DNA of 30,299 nt from a virus (IMGVR_UViG_3300018080_000448:1-30299), one strand, 5' to 3'; numbered from the stretch's first letter, positions 8,124 to 16,164 are shown. Notes: generated by a model from the letters alone, not told the origin. Program-made: numbers and translations.

Positions 8124-9644
8124 TTAGGCCGCCTGAAGCAGCTCTTGAAAGTCGGCCCCTTGCGAGGTGAGGGTGAAATCGAGGATGATTACTTCCGCCG
8201 ACTTCGTGGGCTTCAGTAGAATCTTCCCTCGCATTTCGTTCCGCTCGATCACCGCCGTCGGGTTGGTCGTTTCGTCCATCACGATCTGGTAGTCTTGCAG
8301 ACCACGACGGGCGAGCACATCCCGCAACGGGGGATCGACCACACCGCGCCACGACCGCCACGTCGGCGCGTCGCTCTGCTCGAAGGTAAAGTAGCGGGTC
8401 GAGGCCGTAATGATGGACTTGACCTTGTTGAGCATCCGGCGGACATTCACCCGGTCCAAGGCCGTCGGGGCACGCTGGAGCGTCTTCTGTCCGTAGATGA
8501 AGATGCCCTCGCCGACGAAGCTCACGATGGGATTCACGTTCTGGCCGGTCCCGTACATGACCTCCCGCTCCCCCTGCGAAGGCGAGTAGACGGCCTGCTT
8601 GGAATTGACCTTGCCGCGACGGAGACCGGCGGGTGCCCACCACGGAGCCGCCACCCGGTCGGTACGGGCAATCGCCGCTGCCACGAAACCGGAAGCGGCC
8701 ACGATCACATCCTGCTCGTTGAACTCGTCGTAAACGATCTGCTCGCTCCACCACAAGCCACCGTAAGACGAATTGAGGGCCGCGCTGCCGCCGCCGCTCG
8801 GATCGTTGTGCCAGTCCACAATGCCCTGCACGTCCAGACCCATCGGGCCGTCGGGGACCGCGAAGGCATCCTTCCGCGCCTCGGCGGTCAGAAGGAGCTG
8901 ATTCACCACGCTCTCGTCGTACATGCCGGGAGCGATCAGGGTATCGACGTAGACCTCTTCGACGTTCTCGAACTTCTTGATCGCCGTGATCGCCTTGCCG
9001 ACCAGCGTTCCGCTGAAGCCGTTGAGGCCACCCACGAACACCACCGGGTCTTGGGCCGTACTCGGCTCGCCGGGGCCACCCGCCGACAGCACCGTGGCTT
9101 CGAGCCATTCGCTGCCGTCCACCGGGTCGTTGATGATCTCCTCGACATCGGCACGGGACAGGTTATCCCAGACCTCCAGCTCTTGCAGACCGCCATAGGT
9201 CTCGTAGAGCGTGATCTTGAAGCCGGACTCCGTACCCGCCGCGACGTTGAGCTGGAGCGTGTTGCCGTAGGTTCCGTACTCCAGTAGTTGAAACTGAACG
9301 GAATCGACATCCCCCGCATCCACCAGCGTCGCAATGGCACGTCCGGTGTAGGGATCGGACAGGTTGATGTCGTCGCCCGTACCACCCGCATCGGAAGCGA
9401 TGCGGACGAACCACAACACATTCCCCTCGCGCAAGAACTGACGGGCGGCGTAGAACGCCTGACTGTTGGGGTCGGGGCGACCGAACTTCGTAATAAAATC
9501 CGGCTCGTCGGTAACGAGCGTCAACTCGTTCAGCGGTCCCTTCGTGGCCGTACCAACCATACCAAGTGCGGTAGGGGCAGCTCCGGCGGCGTAGAGGGAC
9601 AGGTCGATTTCTCGGGGGTATACACCCGCGCTCACTGGACTCAT
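8124..9644 (-). CDS. contractile tail sheath protein (gp18-like)
   Basis: This 506-aa protein has a clear AAAGGAG ribosome binding site before its ATG. The N terminus (SAGVYPREIDLSLY, then GTATKGPLNELTLVTDEPDF) is the classic sheath start, followed by AFYAARQFLREGNVLWFVRI. The C-terminal domain carries GIFIYGQKTLQ, NVRRMLNKVKSII, the RDVLARRGLQDYQIVMDETT segment, and a closing strand region (GKILLKPTKSAEVIILDFTL). These are the parts of the conserved core that intertwine between sheath subunits. The more variable middle would be the surface domain. It is shorter than T4 gp18 (659 aa), so it probably has fewer outer domains. Confidence 0.95.
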   Translation of the reverse strand: MSPVSAGVYPREIDLSLYAAGAAPTALGMVGTATKGPLNELTLVTDEPDFITKFGRPDPNSQAFYAARQFLREGNVLWFVRIASDAGGTGDDINLSDPYTGRAIATLVDAGDVDSVQFQLLEYGTYGNTLQLNVAAGTESGFKITLYETYGGLQELEVWDNLSRADVEEIINDPVDGSEWLEATVLSAGGPGEPSTAQDPVVFVGGLNGFSGTLVGKAITAIKKFENVEEVYVDTLIAPGMYDESVVNQLLLTAEARKDAFAVPDGPMGLDVQGIVDWHNDPSGGGSAALNSSYGGLWWSEQIVYDEFNEQDVIVAASGFVAAAIARTDRVAAPWWAPAGLRRGKVNSKQAVYSPSQGEREVMYGTGQNVNPIVSFVGEGIFIYGQKTLQRAPTALDRVNVRRMLNKVKSIITASTRYFTFEQSDAPTWRSWRGVVDPPLRDVLARRGLQDYQIVMDETTNPTAVIERNEMRGKILLKPTKSAEVIILDFTLTSQGADFQELLQAA

Positions 9645-9661
9645 CTCTGTACTCCTTTCAG

Positions 9662-10606
9662 TTAGGTTGAGATACCGATGGCTGCGTTACGGCCTGCTGT
9701 GACCAAGCTGTTGTAATCGGTCGCGTCCTTCGGAAACACAGCATAGTAGTACGTCTGGCTGTCGCCAACTGCATCGACGTATTCCTCCTCGCCACCGGCC
9801 TCGGGACTGCTGTTCTCGTAGACCGCTGTGCCATCGGATTCGTCCGTCGGATAGCTCCCCACCTTCCGCACAAGCCGCACGCTGTCCAACGCCTCTTCGT
9901 TCGGATTGGTCCAGCTCAATGTGATCTGGTCGTTCTCGTCGGTCGTTGCGGTGAAGTCGAGAATCTGAGATGGGGAATCGGGGGTTGCGGACACGGCGTT
10001 GAAGCCCGGCGTCACCGCCGTCTGCCAATTCATCGCCAAGTCCCGAACGAAGATCGAATAGAAGTATTCCGTCCCGTCGTCCAGCCCCACGTCCTCGACG
10101 GCAAGGGGTACGTTCGGCGATGCCTCGCGCACCTCCTTCACCAACGTCGCCTCGGGATCGTTGTAGGCGGTCGGGTAGGTATCCTCGCGCCGCAGAATCC
10201 GCAGTGAGTGGATGTCTTCGTCGGGAGGATTCGTCCACCGCAGCGTCGTCTTCTGCGACTCTCCGGATTGTGCGGTCAAGTCCACCACCTGCTCGGGGGG
10301 ATTCTGTTCGGTGAAGATCAGGAAGTCGATCCCCACCCGCCGCACAATGTCGGGGGTCACCTCGGTCGGGAGGATCGTAATCGCCCCGGCCAGCTCCACC
10401 TCGACATCCTCCTTCGGGACGAACTTCGAGTCGAAGCCCTGCATCGGATTCCCTACGGTAGCCCACTGCCCCTGACCTGACTGGTTGTAGATCACCCGAA
10501 TGTCGTCCGGGGTAAACGAACCCGGATTGAACATCGGCTGTCCGTAGACAAACAACCCGCCGATCTGAGAGGCTTGGGCTTCGGGGTTTGCCCAAATAAA
10601 TTGCAT
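9662..10606 (-). CDS. virion protein with two fibronectin type III-like domains
   Basis: This 314-aa protein lies just upstream of the sheath gene with a GAGGAG ribosome binding site. Residues 1-100 are unrecognised (QFIWANPEAQASQIGGLFVY at the start). Two repeated beta domains follow: about 104-200 (VVDLTAQSGE, TLRWTNPPDEDIHSLRILRR, TEYFYSIFVRD) and about 212-310 (ILDFTATTDENDQITLSWTN, SVRLVRKVGSYPTDESDGT, YYYAVFPKD). The xLxWTNP strand, the VRLVRK-type strand and the Y-x-Y-x-x-F/V strand are typical of FN3-like folds. Phage FN3 domains usually decorate capsids or tails and are thought to bind surface sugars loosely. The position next to the sheath suggests a tail or neck decoration or whisker; this is inference. 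Confidence 0.7.
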   Translation of the reverse strand: MQFIWANPEAQASQIGGLFVYGQPMFNPGSFTPDDIRVIYNQSGQGQWATVGNPMQGFDSKFVPKEDVEVELAGAITILPTEVTPDIVRRVGIDFLIFTEQNPPEQVVDLTAQSGESQKTTLRWTNPPDEDIHSLRILRREDTYPTAYNDPEATLVKEVREASPNVPLAVEDVGLDDGTEYFYSIFVRDLAMNWQTAVTPGFNAVSATPDSPSQILDFTATTDENDQITLSWTNPNEEALDSVRLVRKVGSYPTDESDGTAVYENSSPEAGGEEEYVDAVGDSQTYYYAVFPKDATDYNSLVTAGRNAAIGIST

Positions 10607-10632
10607 GTCGCTCTCCTCGTTATCGTCGCCGG

Positions 10633-10836
10633 TTAATCGACTTCTTTCACGGTGGTCAGCTTGACCATTTTCTTCTCGACGAGAACTTGGATGTGCCGCG
10701 TGATCTCCTCCTCGCCTACGATCAAATGACCGCGTGCGGTGAGGAACCGGGTCTTGTACTTCCCGGTTTTGAGATCGTTGAGGAGCACATCGAAGCCGGT
10801 GCGGGTGAGGTTCTGAATTTTGATCTTAGTAGTCAT
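10633..10836 (-). CDS. small tail-module protein of unknown function
   Basis: This 67-aa protein begins inside the last codons of the gp15-like gene (11-base overlap) and ends shortly before the FN3 gene. It is basic and predicted beta-rich at first (TKIKIQNLTRTGFDVLL, KYKTRFLTARGHLIVGEEEI) with a short helix later (TRHIQVLVEKKM). No family was recognised. Codon use and packing fit a real gene. Its place between the tail terminator-like and FN3 genes suggests a structural or assembly role, for example with the FN3 protein; nothing in the sequence proves this. Confidence 0.6.
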   Translation of the reverse strand: MTTKIKIQNLTRTGFDVLLNDLKTGKYKTRFLTARGHLIVGEEEITRHIQVLVEKKMVKLTTVKEVD

Positions 10837-11521
10837 GGGGAATCGTCTCCGACCAATAAAGCTCTTCGGTGTCCATATCGCACACGTCGATCCGGATTCG
10901 CTCGACCAGCCAACCCAGCTCGTAGAACAACTCGTCCAGCGTTCGCCACGGCTCCTCGAAGAGCGGGAACAGGTGCGCCTTTACCCGAAGGGTATAAGTG
11001 TAGCGAACGGTTCGATCCGCTTCGTCAGGCTCCAAATCCGAGGTATGATCCCCCGAACCGTCGAGGTAAACTTCGATGTACTTCTCCCCCCACGGGTAGC
11101 CGACATCGACGAGGATGTAGCGCGGGGGGAGATTCCAAAACAGCATCATCATCTTCCGCCGCCAGTAATTCATCTCCCACATGTGCTGCGTCCACATGTC
11201 GATCTGGTAGTTGATGATGATCGGCGTCGGCGGATCGGCGATGATCGCCCGGTTCGCCGCACTCTCCGGATCGGGAATCTTCCTAATCTTCGTTCCGAAG
11301 CGACGCTCCTCATCCGGATCGTCGTTCATCCGCGTGATCGAGATACGGGGCAACGCCAGCTTCAGGTTCTCCGGAGTCCGCCCCGAGAGGTAGTCGATAA
11401 ACTTCCGCTCGGGCGTCAGGAGAAACAACTGCGCCTCGTGACGCGGGATGATCGGAGCGAACTCACACGCCATCAGATCGAGGATCGCCTGATCGTATAG
11501 GTACAGCGTATTCTGGATCAT
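10826..11521 (-). CDS. gp15-like tail terminator / sheath stabiliser
   Basis: This 231-aa protein starts in an ATGA overlap with the 106-aa gene upstream. The layout agrees with the T4 gp15/gp3 type: LPRISITRMNDDPDEERR, then a strand with PIIINYQIDMWTQHMWEMN, a helix, and a late strand with RTVRYTYTLRVKAHLFPLFE followed by an acidic tail. In such proteins a short loop with the Asp/Glu-rich residues and an R-x-x-x-x-T/W-x-L-x-x-x-x-x-L-F/Y strand form the ring that caps tube and sheath and joins the neck. The gene stands between neck genes and the sheath gene, as expected. No exact homologue was recalled, so the call rests on pattern and synteny. Confidence 0.6.
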   Translation of the reverse strand: MIQNTLYLYDQAILDLMACEFAPIIPRHEAQLFLLTPERKFIDYLSGRTPENLKLALPRISITRMNDDPDEERRFGTKIRKIPDPESAANRAIIADPPTPIIINYQIDMWTQHMWEMNYWRRKMMMLFWNLPPRYILVDVGYPWGEKYIEVYLDGSGDHTSDLEPDEADRTVRYTYTLRVKAHLFPLFEEPWRTLDELFYELGWLVERIRIDVCDMDTEELYWSETIPHDY

Positions 11522-11838
11522 CGGCCCGGCTTCTTCGGCACCTTCGGCTTGTTCAGGTGGTGCGCCTGAATCACGTTATACTTCCCCGCGATCCACTCGG
11601 CCTTGCTCCGAATCTCCTCGTCGATTCTCCGGTCGGCGATGATCGAGTGGAAAAGCGATCCCACGGTATAGTCTGATTCGGTCGTGAATCTTTTGATGTG
11701 CTCGAAAACGATTTCCTCCTGCTCCCCGTCGAGCTCGGCATAGAGATCGGTCAGCTCGTCGTAGGCCATCCCCGAGTGCGCGGTTGCAATCGGGGAAGTC
11801 GGCGACAACAGGCTTTCCATAAAGTCCTTGCTCGGCAT
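11518..11838 (-). CDS. 106-aa protein of unknown function in the neck module
   Basis: This 106-aa protein has a strong AGGAGGT ribosome binding site and an ATGA overlap with the gp15-like gene. It appears mostly helical and acidic: MAYDELTDLYAELDGEQEEI, then EHIKRFTTESDYTVGSLFHS, DEEIRSKAEWIAGKYNVIQA, and a basic Lys/Pro end. No family is recognised. The neighbours (HK97-gp10-like and gp15-like) suggest a neck or tail-completion accessory protein. Confidence 0.65.
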   Translation of the reverse strand: MPSKDFMESLLSPTSPIATAHSGMAYDELTDLYAELDGEQEEIVFEHIKRFTTESDYTVGSLFHSIIADRRIDEEIRSKAEWIAGKYNVIQAHHLNKPKVPKKPGR

Positions 11839-11846
11839 GAAACCTC

Positions 11847-12539
11847 CTACAGGAGATCGGCGAAGGGATCGCTTTCGTCAATCGTAGGCCGCTTCTTCTT
11901 CGGCGGATCGGGAACCCGAGGCGGACGCCTCTTCGGTTTCACGGTCCGCTTCTTCGGCGGCTGTTTCTTCGGCTTACCCTTCCCGAGATCGGGAGAGGCG
12001 GCATTCGTTTTCCGTCGCGACTTCAGCTCCTCGGCCACCGCCGCGTAATACTTCTTCGCGAACTCGGGATTAACCTTCAACCACTTGGCGATCAGGGGAC
12101 GCCACAGCGGACGAGGGGGCATGATCTCGCCGGGGTTGGCAATCGGCGTGCCGAACTCCAGCCACCGCGCCAACTGGGGAAGGTTTACCGGACGCTTCCG
12201 CTTCTTCGTTTCGGGGTGGATCACGTCGGCCACCCCTACATGCGCGTAGCCCTGCTCGTCCGCCCACGCTTCGATGTTATCCCGGTAGAACTGCGTGCGG
12301 ATGTAGATACGCGGATCGTAGAGACCCTTCAGCTTCCGCCGCAGGTACTTGTTCGAGAGCGCAGCCCAATCGTATCGCTGCTGCGCAATGATTTCGATGG
12401 CCTCGTCGCGGATCGCTTCGGCCACCTCCATTGACACCTTCTCGGCAGCGACCTTCTGCGCCGTCCGAAACACGGAAACGAAACCGAGCGGCGAGGACTT
12501 CGGAATCTTCACCTTTGGTTTCATTCCGCGTATCGCCAT
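11847..12539 (-). CDS. HK97 gp10-like neck protein with basic C-terminal tail
   Basis: This 230-aa protein has a GGAGG ribosome binding site five bases before the ATG. Residues 20-165 fit the HK97-gp10-like neck family: an N-terminal helix (SMEVAEAIRDEAIEII), a central LARWLEFGTP strand-turn, and PPRPLWRPLIAKW. The LEFGTP...PPRPxWRP pair is the hallmark of these proteins, which join head and tail. The last 55 residues form a Lys/Arg/Pro-rich tail (KKQPPKKRTVKPKRRPPRVP) that ends in an acidic DESDPFADLL. The tail is unusual and could contact DNA in the neck channel; that is inference. Confidence 0.68.
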   Translation of the reverse strand: MAIRGMKPKVKIPKSSPLGFVSVFRTAQKVAAEKVSMEVAEAIRDEAIEIIAQQRYDWAALSNKYLRRKLKGLYDPRIYIRTQFYRDNIEAWADEQGYAHVGVADVIHPETKKRKRPVNLPQLARWLEFGTPIANPGEIMPPRPLWRPLIAKWLKVNPEFAKKYYAAVAEELKSRRKTNAASPDLGKGKPKKQPPKKRTVKPKRRPPRVPDPPKKKRPTIDESDPFADLL

Positions 12540-12743
12540 TTATTCCTCCAAGACCGCTGTGTCTTCCGGGTTCTTCTGCGCCCGCTGGATGCCGACCATC
12601 ATCTCCCGCTCGGTAAACATCAGCGGGATCAGATCGCCACCCCGGTCTACCAAGAAGGTCATGTAATTCGGATTCGACAGCGGATGCGGATTCTCATTCG
12701 CCACGTCGAAGACGTTACCTAGCTTGTCTCGATCCCATGCCAT
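12540..12743 (-). CDS. small protein of unknown function
   Basis: This 67-aa protein lies immediately upstream of the HK97-gp10-like gene with no gap, and its ATG is preceded by a GAGG ribosome binding site. The sequence (NVFDVANENPHPLSNPNYMT, then FLVDRGGDLIPLMFTEREMM) is polar at first with a helical end. No family is recognised. It is placed between the ferritin-like gene and a neck gene. Confidence 0.6.
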   Translation of the reverse strand: MAWDRDKLGNVFDVANENPHPLSNPNYMTFLVDRGGDLIPLMFTEREMMVGIQRAQKNPEDTAVLEE

Positions 12744-12744
12744 A

Positions 12745-13080
12745 TCAACCTCGGATTACTCTGCGGAGCAGAATTGTCGATTCCCCCATTCCGGTCATAT
12801 CTTCGACCTCTTCCTCGCCCTCCTCTTCGGCCTCCTCGTGCTTCGGGTCCAGCACTTCGAGCAGCGTTTCCGCTTCGCCGAAATGAACCTTCTCTTCGTG
12901 AACCAGACTTTGCAGCATCGTCTTCACCCGAGGATCGCGAGCTTGCTTCAGCATGTTCTCGTAGAGGGTGACTGCTTCCATCTCCTCGTTCATCACCTGC
13001 CGAAGGAGCTGCACATCGTCCATCGGGACATCGAGGGTGCCTCGCGCTTCGTTGATCTGTAGGGTCAATCGTTTCTTCAT
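12745..13080 (-). CDS. ferritin-like protein resembling encapsulated ferritins (EncFtn)
   Basis: This 111-aa protein has a GAGG ribosome binding site six bases before the ATG. Residues 20-80 form a two-helix ferritin-like hairpin: VMNEEMEAVTLYENM, then DPRVKTMLQSLVHEEKVHFG. E33, Y40, E63 and H66 stand exactly where, from memory, Rhodospirillum rubrum EncFtn has E32, Y39, E62 and H65 at its iron site. The spacing of 26 residues from Tyr to His is the same, as is the following DP. EncFtn proteins form dimers whose interface makes a di-iron ferroxidase centre, and they are cargo of encapsulin shells with the HK97 fold. The acidic stretch at 81-94 (EEAEEEGEEEVEDM) and the C terminus TILLRRVIRG are not part of the hairpin. 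Other rubrerythrin-like or structural helical proteins remain possible. Confidence 0.6.
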   Translation of the reverse strand: MKKRLTLQINEARGTLDVPMDDVQLLRQVMNEEMEAVTLYENMLKQARDPRVKTMLQSLVHEEKVHFGEAETLLEVLDPKHEEAEEEGEEEVEDMTGMGESTILLRRVIRG

Positions 13081-13087
13081 CGTAGCC

Positions 13088-13624
13088 TCACGAAGTAAGA
13101 GGTTCGTGCGTCAGGTTCGCCGCACACACAACGTGCAACGGGTATTGGGTGTTCCCCCAGAAGTCGTGAATCTCGGCGGTCCGCAGCTCATACTGATTCT
13201 TGATCGAACCTTCGACCATGAAGTCGATGCGGTCGCCGATCTTCGGCCCCTTCGTAATATCCCGAAAGTCGATTCCCAGCCCTTCGAGAACCGCAATCGA
13301 GAACACGACAAGGATGTCGGACGTACGATTGAGTCCCCACTTGTCCGCCGTCTTCTGGTCGATCTCCCGATTGATGTAGACCGGAAGGTCCACCACCGGA
13401 TCGCTGTACGCAGCGGTGTCCGGCCCATCGTCGGTCACCGCGCCTTCCACAGGCTCGCCGTAGATATTCCGCGACACGCCCGACCCACCCTCGGCAGCGG
13501 ACGCCTGCTGCACGAAGTACAGGCGGTGACGTTGCATCTGAAGGAAATACCGCTCGCGGTCCCACGCCTTGATCTGAGCAAGGTCTTTCGACTCCTGCCA
13601 ATGTAGATTCGGAGTATCGACCAT
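13088..13624 (-). CDS. probable neck/head-completion protein (gp14 position)
   Basis: This 178-aa protein lies right after the gp13-like gene. The C-terminal half has the pattern of head-closure proteins: GPKIGDRIDFMVEGSIKNQY, then ELRTAEIHDFWGNTQYPLHV and a short end. The phrase GDR-x-(D/T)-F followed by a turn and a hydrophobic strand recurs in such proteins. The N-terminal third is helical with aromatic residues (RERYFLQMQRHRLYFVQQAS). T4 has gp13 followed by gp14, so a gp14-like neck role is likely, although no distinct gp14 motif is seen. Confidence 0.5.
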   Translation of the reverse strand: MVDTPNLHWQESKDLAQIKAWDRERYFLQMQRHRLYFVQQASAAEGGSGVSRNIYGEPVEGAVTDDGPDTAAYSDPVVDLPVYINREIDQKTADKWGLNRTSDILVVFSIAVLEGLGIDFRDITKGPKIGDRIDFMVEGSIKNQYELRTAEIHDFWGNTQYPLHVVCAANLTHEPLTS

Positions 13625-13627
13625 CGG

Positions 13628-14434
13628 TTAGATTCCCGACCCGACCAGCGGTGGCATGAAGTCACCCTTGTCGTTGATGAAATCCTCGGTGATCTTCTCT
13701 TTTTCTTCTTGCGCCGTGCTGACCAGATCGGAGCCGTTGAGGTTTTGCCCCTCGTTCTGCCCCGGAATCTGCCCACCGAACTTCGCACGCTTCTCGCCAA
13801 TCAGCTCCTTCCCCAACGCAGCGGCGTAGAGCAGGAACCAATGCTGATCGGCCAGCGGAATCTGTTCGATATGATGCAGGTCTTGGTACTTCAAAACCAC
13901 CTGTGGAATGTTCGTCGATTCAGGAACCGGATAAATCCACAGCGTCCCGATCCCCGGACTAGGGAAATCAGGATCGAATCGCCAATCGAACTCCGCGCTG
14001 ACGATCCGCTTCGCCGTTTCGAGGTAAGACAGGTCCAGATGCAAGTCTCCGATCTCGGTCATGTACCGAATATCGAAGGAGATCAATTCGTCGGGGCTGA
14101 CCCCCAACCCCAAACCCAACTGCGTGCGCGTTGGGGGAACGAGAACATTCACCGCGCCGAAGCCCCACTGCTGATCTCCGACGCTGTTGTCCAGCTCGTA
14201 CTGCTGAACGCCGCCTGAAACCGGAACCACGGTATAGCCGTACTTCGGCCAGTACCGAGAGTACCAGAGCAACGCCTCGGCAATGATCCCGTCGCGCTTC
14301 AGGTCCGAGTCCGTTCCGCCCTTCCCGTAGAAGTCGTCGTCGGCCAACTCGACTGTGAGCGAGCTGTCGCCCATCTTCCGCTTCACGAGGTTCGGAATAT
14401 CGGCAACGGCTAGGGTTCGGCTGATCGTGGTCAT
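13628..14434 (-). CDS. gp13-like neck (head closure) protein
   Basis: This 268-aa protein begins in an ATGA overlap with the zinc-ribbon gene. The layout agrees with T4 gp13: an N-terminal helix bundle with IAEALLWYSRYWPKYGY, a strand with QQYELDNSV, a long middle strand section (FDWRFDPDFPSPGIGTLWIY), then ADQHWFLLYAAALGKELIGE and RAKFGGQIPG. The helix with YAAAxGKxxxG and the following R-x-K-F/Y are regular in these neck proteins, which close the portal after DNA packing. The start of a neck gene set after the capsid gene is normal for T4-like relatives. Confidence 0.7.
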   Translation of the reverse strand: MTTISRTLAVADIPNLVKRKMGDSSLTVELADDDFYGKGGTDSDLKRDGIIAEALLWYSRYWPKYGYTVVPVSGGVQQYELDNSVGDQQWGFGAVNVLVPPTRTQLGLGLGVSPDELISFDIRYMTEIGDLHLDLSYLETAKRIVSAEFDWRFDPDFPSPGIGTLWIYPVPESTNIPQVVLKYQDLHHIEQIPLADQHWFLLYAAALGKELIGEKRAKFGGQIPGQNEGQNLNGSDLVSTAQEEKEKITEDFINDKGDFMPPLVGSGI

Positions 14435-14652
14435 TCGTCTTCCGGCGGCTCAGTGAGATCACATCCGCACTCGGGGCACCGCTTCGGGTATGCTCCCGGA
14501 TACTTCGGAACTTTGTAGCCACAGCCGGGACACTGCCGCTTCGCCGGTAGGCGTTGCAGCATGTTAATCATCCCGTTCGTGGCCTGTTCCATCACATGAT
14601 CCGGATCGAGGCCGTTCATCACGCATTGGATCATCTGATCGGCGATCTGCAT
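14431..14652 (-). CDS. tagged zinc-ribbon protein
   Basis: This 73-aa protein lies between the capsid hairpin and the gp13-like gene, with a GGGAG ribosome binding site. Residues 1-25 (QIADQMIQCVMNGLDPDHV) carry the peptide shared by nine proteins of this window. Residues 41-62 hold CPGCG and CPECG, 14 residues apart, a typical zinc ribbon, followed by an acidic end. Zinc ribbons bind nucleic acid or protein. Its location is unusual, since it stands alone within the head module rather than in the accessory block. The function is unknown. The tag suggests it follows the same route as the ART-like proteins. Confidence 0.7.
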   Translation of the reverse strand: MQIADQMIQCVMNGLDPDHVMEQATNGMINMLQRLPAKRQCPGCGYKVPKYPGAYPKRCPECGCDLTEPPEDE

Positions 14653-14670
14653 CTGAATCTCCCTTGAAAT

Positions 14671-14694
14671 GGAGGGCGGGCGGACCCGCCCTCC
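14671..14694 (-). terminator. strong hairpin after the capsid gene, probable terminator or RNA-end signal
   Basis: A perfect 10-base-pair stem (14671-14680 with 14685-14694) lies 28-51 bases downstream of the capsid stop. On the coding strand the loop is TCCG, a very stable UCCG tetraloop, and the stem is nearly all G/C. The bases after the stem (ATTTCAAGG) are only weakly U-rich, so it may act as a leaky terminator, a processing site or a 3' stabiliser that gives more capsid mRNA than neck mRNA. No other stem of this quality was noticed between genes. Confidence 0.6.
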
Positions 14695-14721
14695 ACACTA
14701 CCCTATGGAGTCAACCCCCGA

Positions 14722-16164
14722 TTAGGAGGGCTGCAACGTCAGGTCAATCGCGCCGTTCGCGTAGAACTTGGAGTCGATGGCCTTCGTGGCATACCGACTC
14801 GCAATCGCCTTGCGCAGCACGAACTCGGCGTTCGGGCTGTTACTCAGCGGCGTCGCGTAGAAGGGCACGTAAGGGGCCAGCACGTAGCCGGTATCGAACA
14901 TCTGATCGCCCTTGTAGCCAATCAGGATGTCGTTCGGCCCGCCGTAGGTGTCCACGTAGACGGTCCAACGGCTATTGAGTGTACCGGCCTTGAACACGCC
15001 GCGCCCGGTCAGGTTGTCGAGGTTACCGCGCCAACCCGGCAGGGTTTCCAGCACGTTCGCCACCTCCAGACCGCAAACGATCCACTGGCCGCGAGCACGC
15101 TGCGTCGCGCCGAGAATATCGTTGCTGATCCGGGTCAGGGTGTCGATAATGCTGAGCTTGTGCTCGGTAAAGGAGATACCCGAGGGGGCTTTCCCTTCCC
15201 AAACACGGATGCCGTTGGGCACCGCCGGGTCGTACACAGCGGTCGCACGGGCGATGGCCTTCAGCTCGCGAATGACACGCCGGTCGATCTCGAACTTCAG
15301 CTCCAGCCCCAGAGCGTTGACGAGGTTGTTCTCCAAGTCTTCGCCGTGGACGACGCGCAGATCGTGGCTCGCCTCGACGGTCCACTTGGCACGCAGCTTC
15401 GTCTCGATGGGGCGCACTTCCGTCGATTCGAGGGTCATTTCGAGCTCGGGAAGCTGGGTATTTCCTTCCATCACGTAGACGTAGCTCACCTCGCTCACCG
15501 CAGCCGAATTGCCGCTGTAATCGAAGTCCACCGCTCCGGTCCGGTAGTCAATGGTATTCGTACCGGCACCCGTGTCGCCGACGATGTTACCGTTACCGTC
15601 GTCCTGCACGGTCAGCACGCCGTCGGTCGCCTGAAAGGTGTGCGGACGGACGGGCGAGAAGCCCAACGTCCCGACCTGATTGGTCGCCCCGGCAGTACCG
15701 AAGGACTCGGCGGTGATCCGCTCGCTGGCGTACTCGTCGTTCGGAACCTCGATGATGTCCTGACCGGCCACCACCGCACCCTTCGTGGTGCCGTACGTGA
15801 ACCGCTGGTAGAACACCAGCCCGGTCGGCCCCGACATCGGCTGAACGCTGACCAGCTCGTGAGCGATCAGGTTCGGGAAGACGGCGCGGACCAGCGGGAA
15901 CGCGAACTTGGGGAACTTGCCGAACTGGATCGTGCGGGTCGTCTCGTCGAGGCTGTTCATAAAGTCGTAGGTGTTCTCGACCATCAGCATCGTCGCGGAC
16001 TTGATCCAGTCGTCTTTTTCCTCCAGCCCTTCGGAGATGTCCCCGATACGAACCAGAGTCTCGTCGTCCTTGTAGAGAACGACATCTTTTTCCTCGGCCA
16101 ACCGCATCCCGCGCTCGTAGAGGCGGTTCATGTGGTTGTCGAAGACATTCTGTTCGGTCAACAT
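14722..16164 (-). CDS. major capsid protein (T4 gp23-like, HK97 fold)
   Basis: This 480-aa protein has a strong AGGAGGT ribosome binding site eight bases before the ATG. It contains the gp23 signature AFPLVRAVFPNLIAHELVSV followed by QPMSGPTGLVFYQRFTYG, which in T4-like capsids forms the start of the main HK97-fold domain. A beta-rich stretch with IDYRTGAVDFDYSGN is a small insertion seen in many gp23 relatives. Later parts with IVCGLEVANVLETLPGW and VYVDTYGGPNDILIGYKG belong to the A domain. It sits after the protease-scaffold gene as in T4. The N-terminal helix (NHMNRLYERGMRLAEEK) may be a short delta domain removed by the protease; no firm cleavage site was identified. Confidence 0.95.
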   Translation of the reverse strand: MLTEQNVFDNHMNRLYERGMRLAEEKDVVLYKDDETLVRIGDISEGLEEKDDWIKSATMLMVENTYDFMNSLDETTRTIQFGKFPKFAFPLVRAVFPNLIAHELVSVQPMSGPTGLVFYQRFTYGTTKGAVVAGQDIIEVPNDEYASERITAESFGTAGATNQVGTLGFSPVRPHTFQATDGVLTVQDDGNGNIVGDTGAGTNTIDYRTGAVDFDYSGNSAAVSEVSYVYVMEGNTQLPELEMTLESTEVRPIETKLRAKWTVEASHDLRVVHGEDLENNLVNALGLELKFEIDRRVIRELKAIARATAVYDPAVPNGIRVWEGKAPSGISFTEHKLSIIDTLTRISNDILGATQRARGQWIVCGLEVANVLETLPGWRGNLDNLTGRGVFKAGTLNSRWTVYVDTYGGPNDILIGYKGDQMFDTGYVLAPYVPFYATPLSNSPNAEFVLRKAIASRYATKAIDSKFYANGAIDLTLQPS

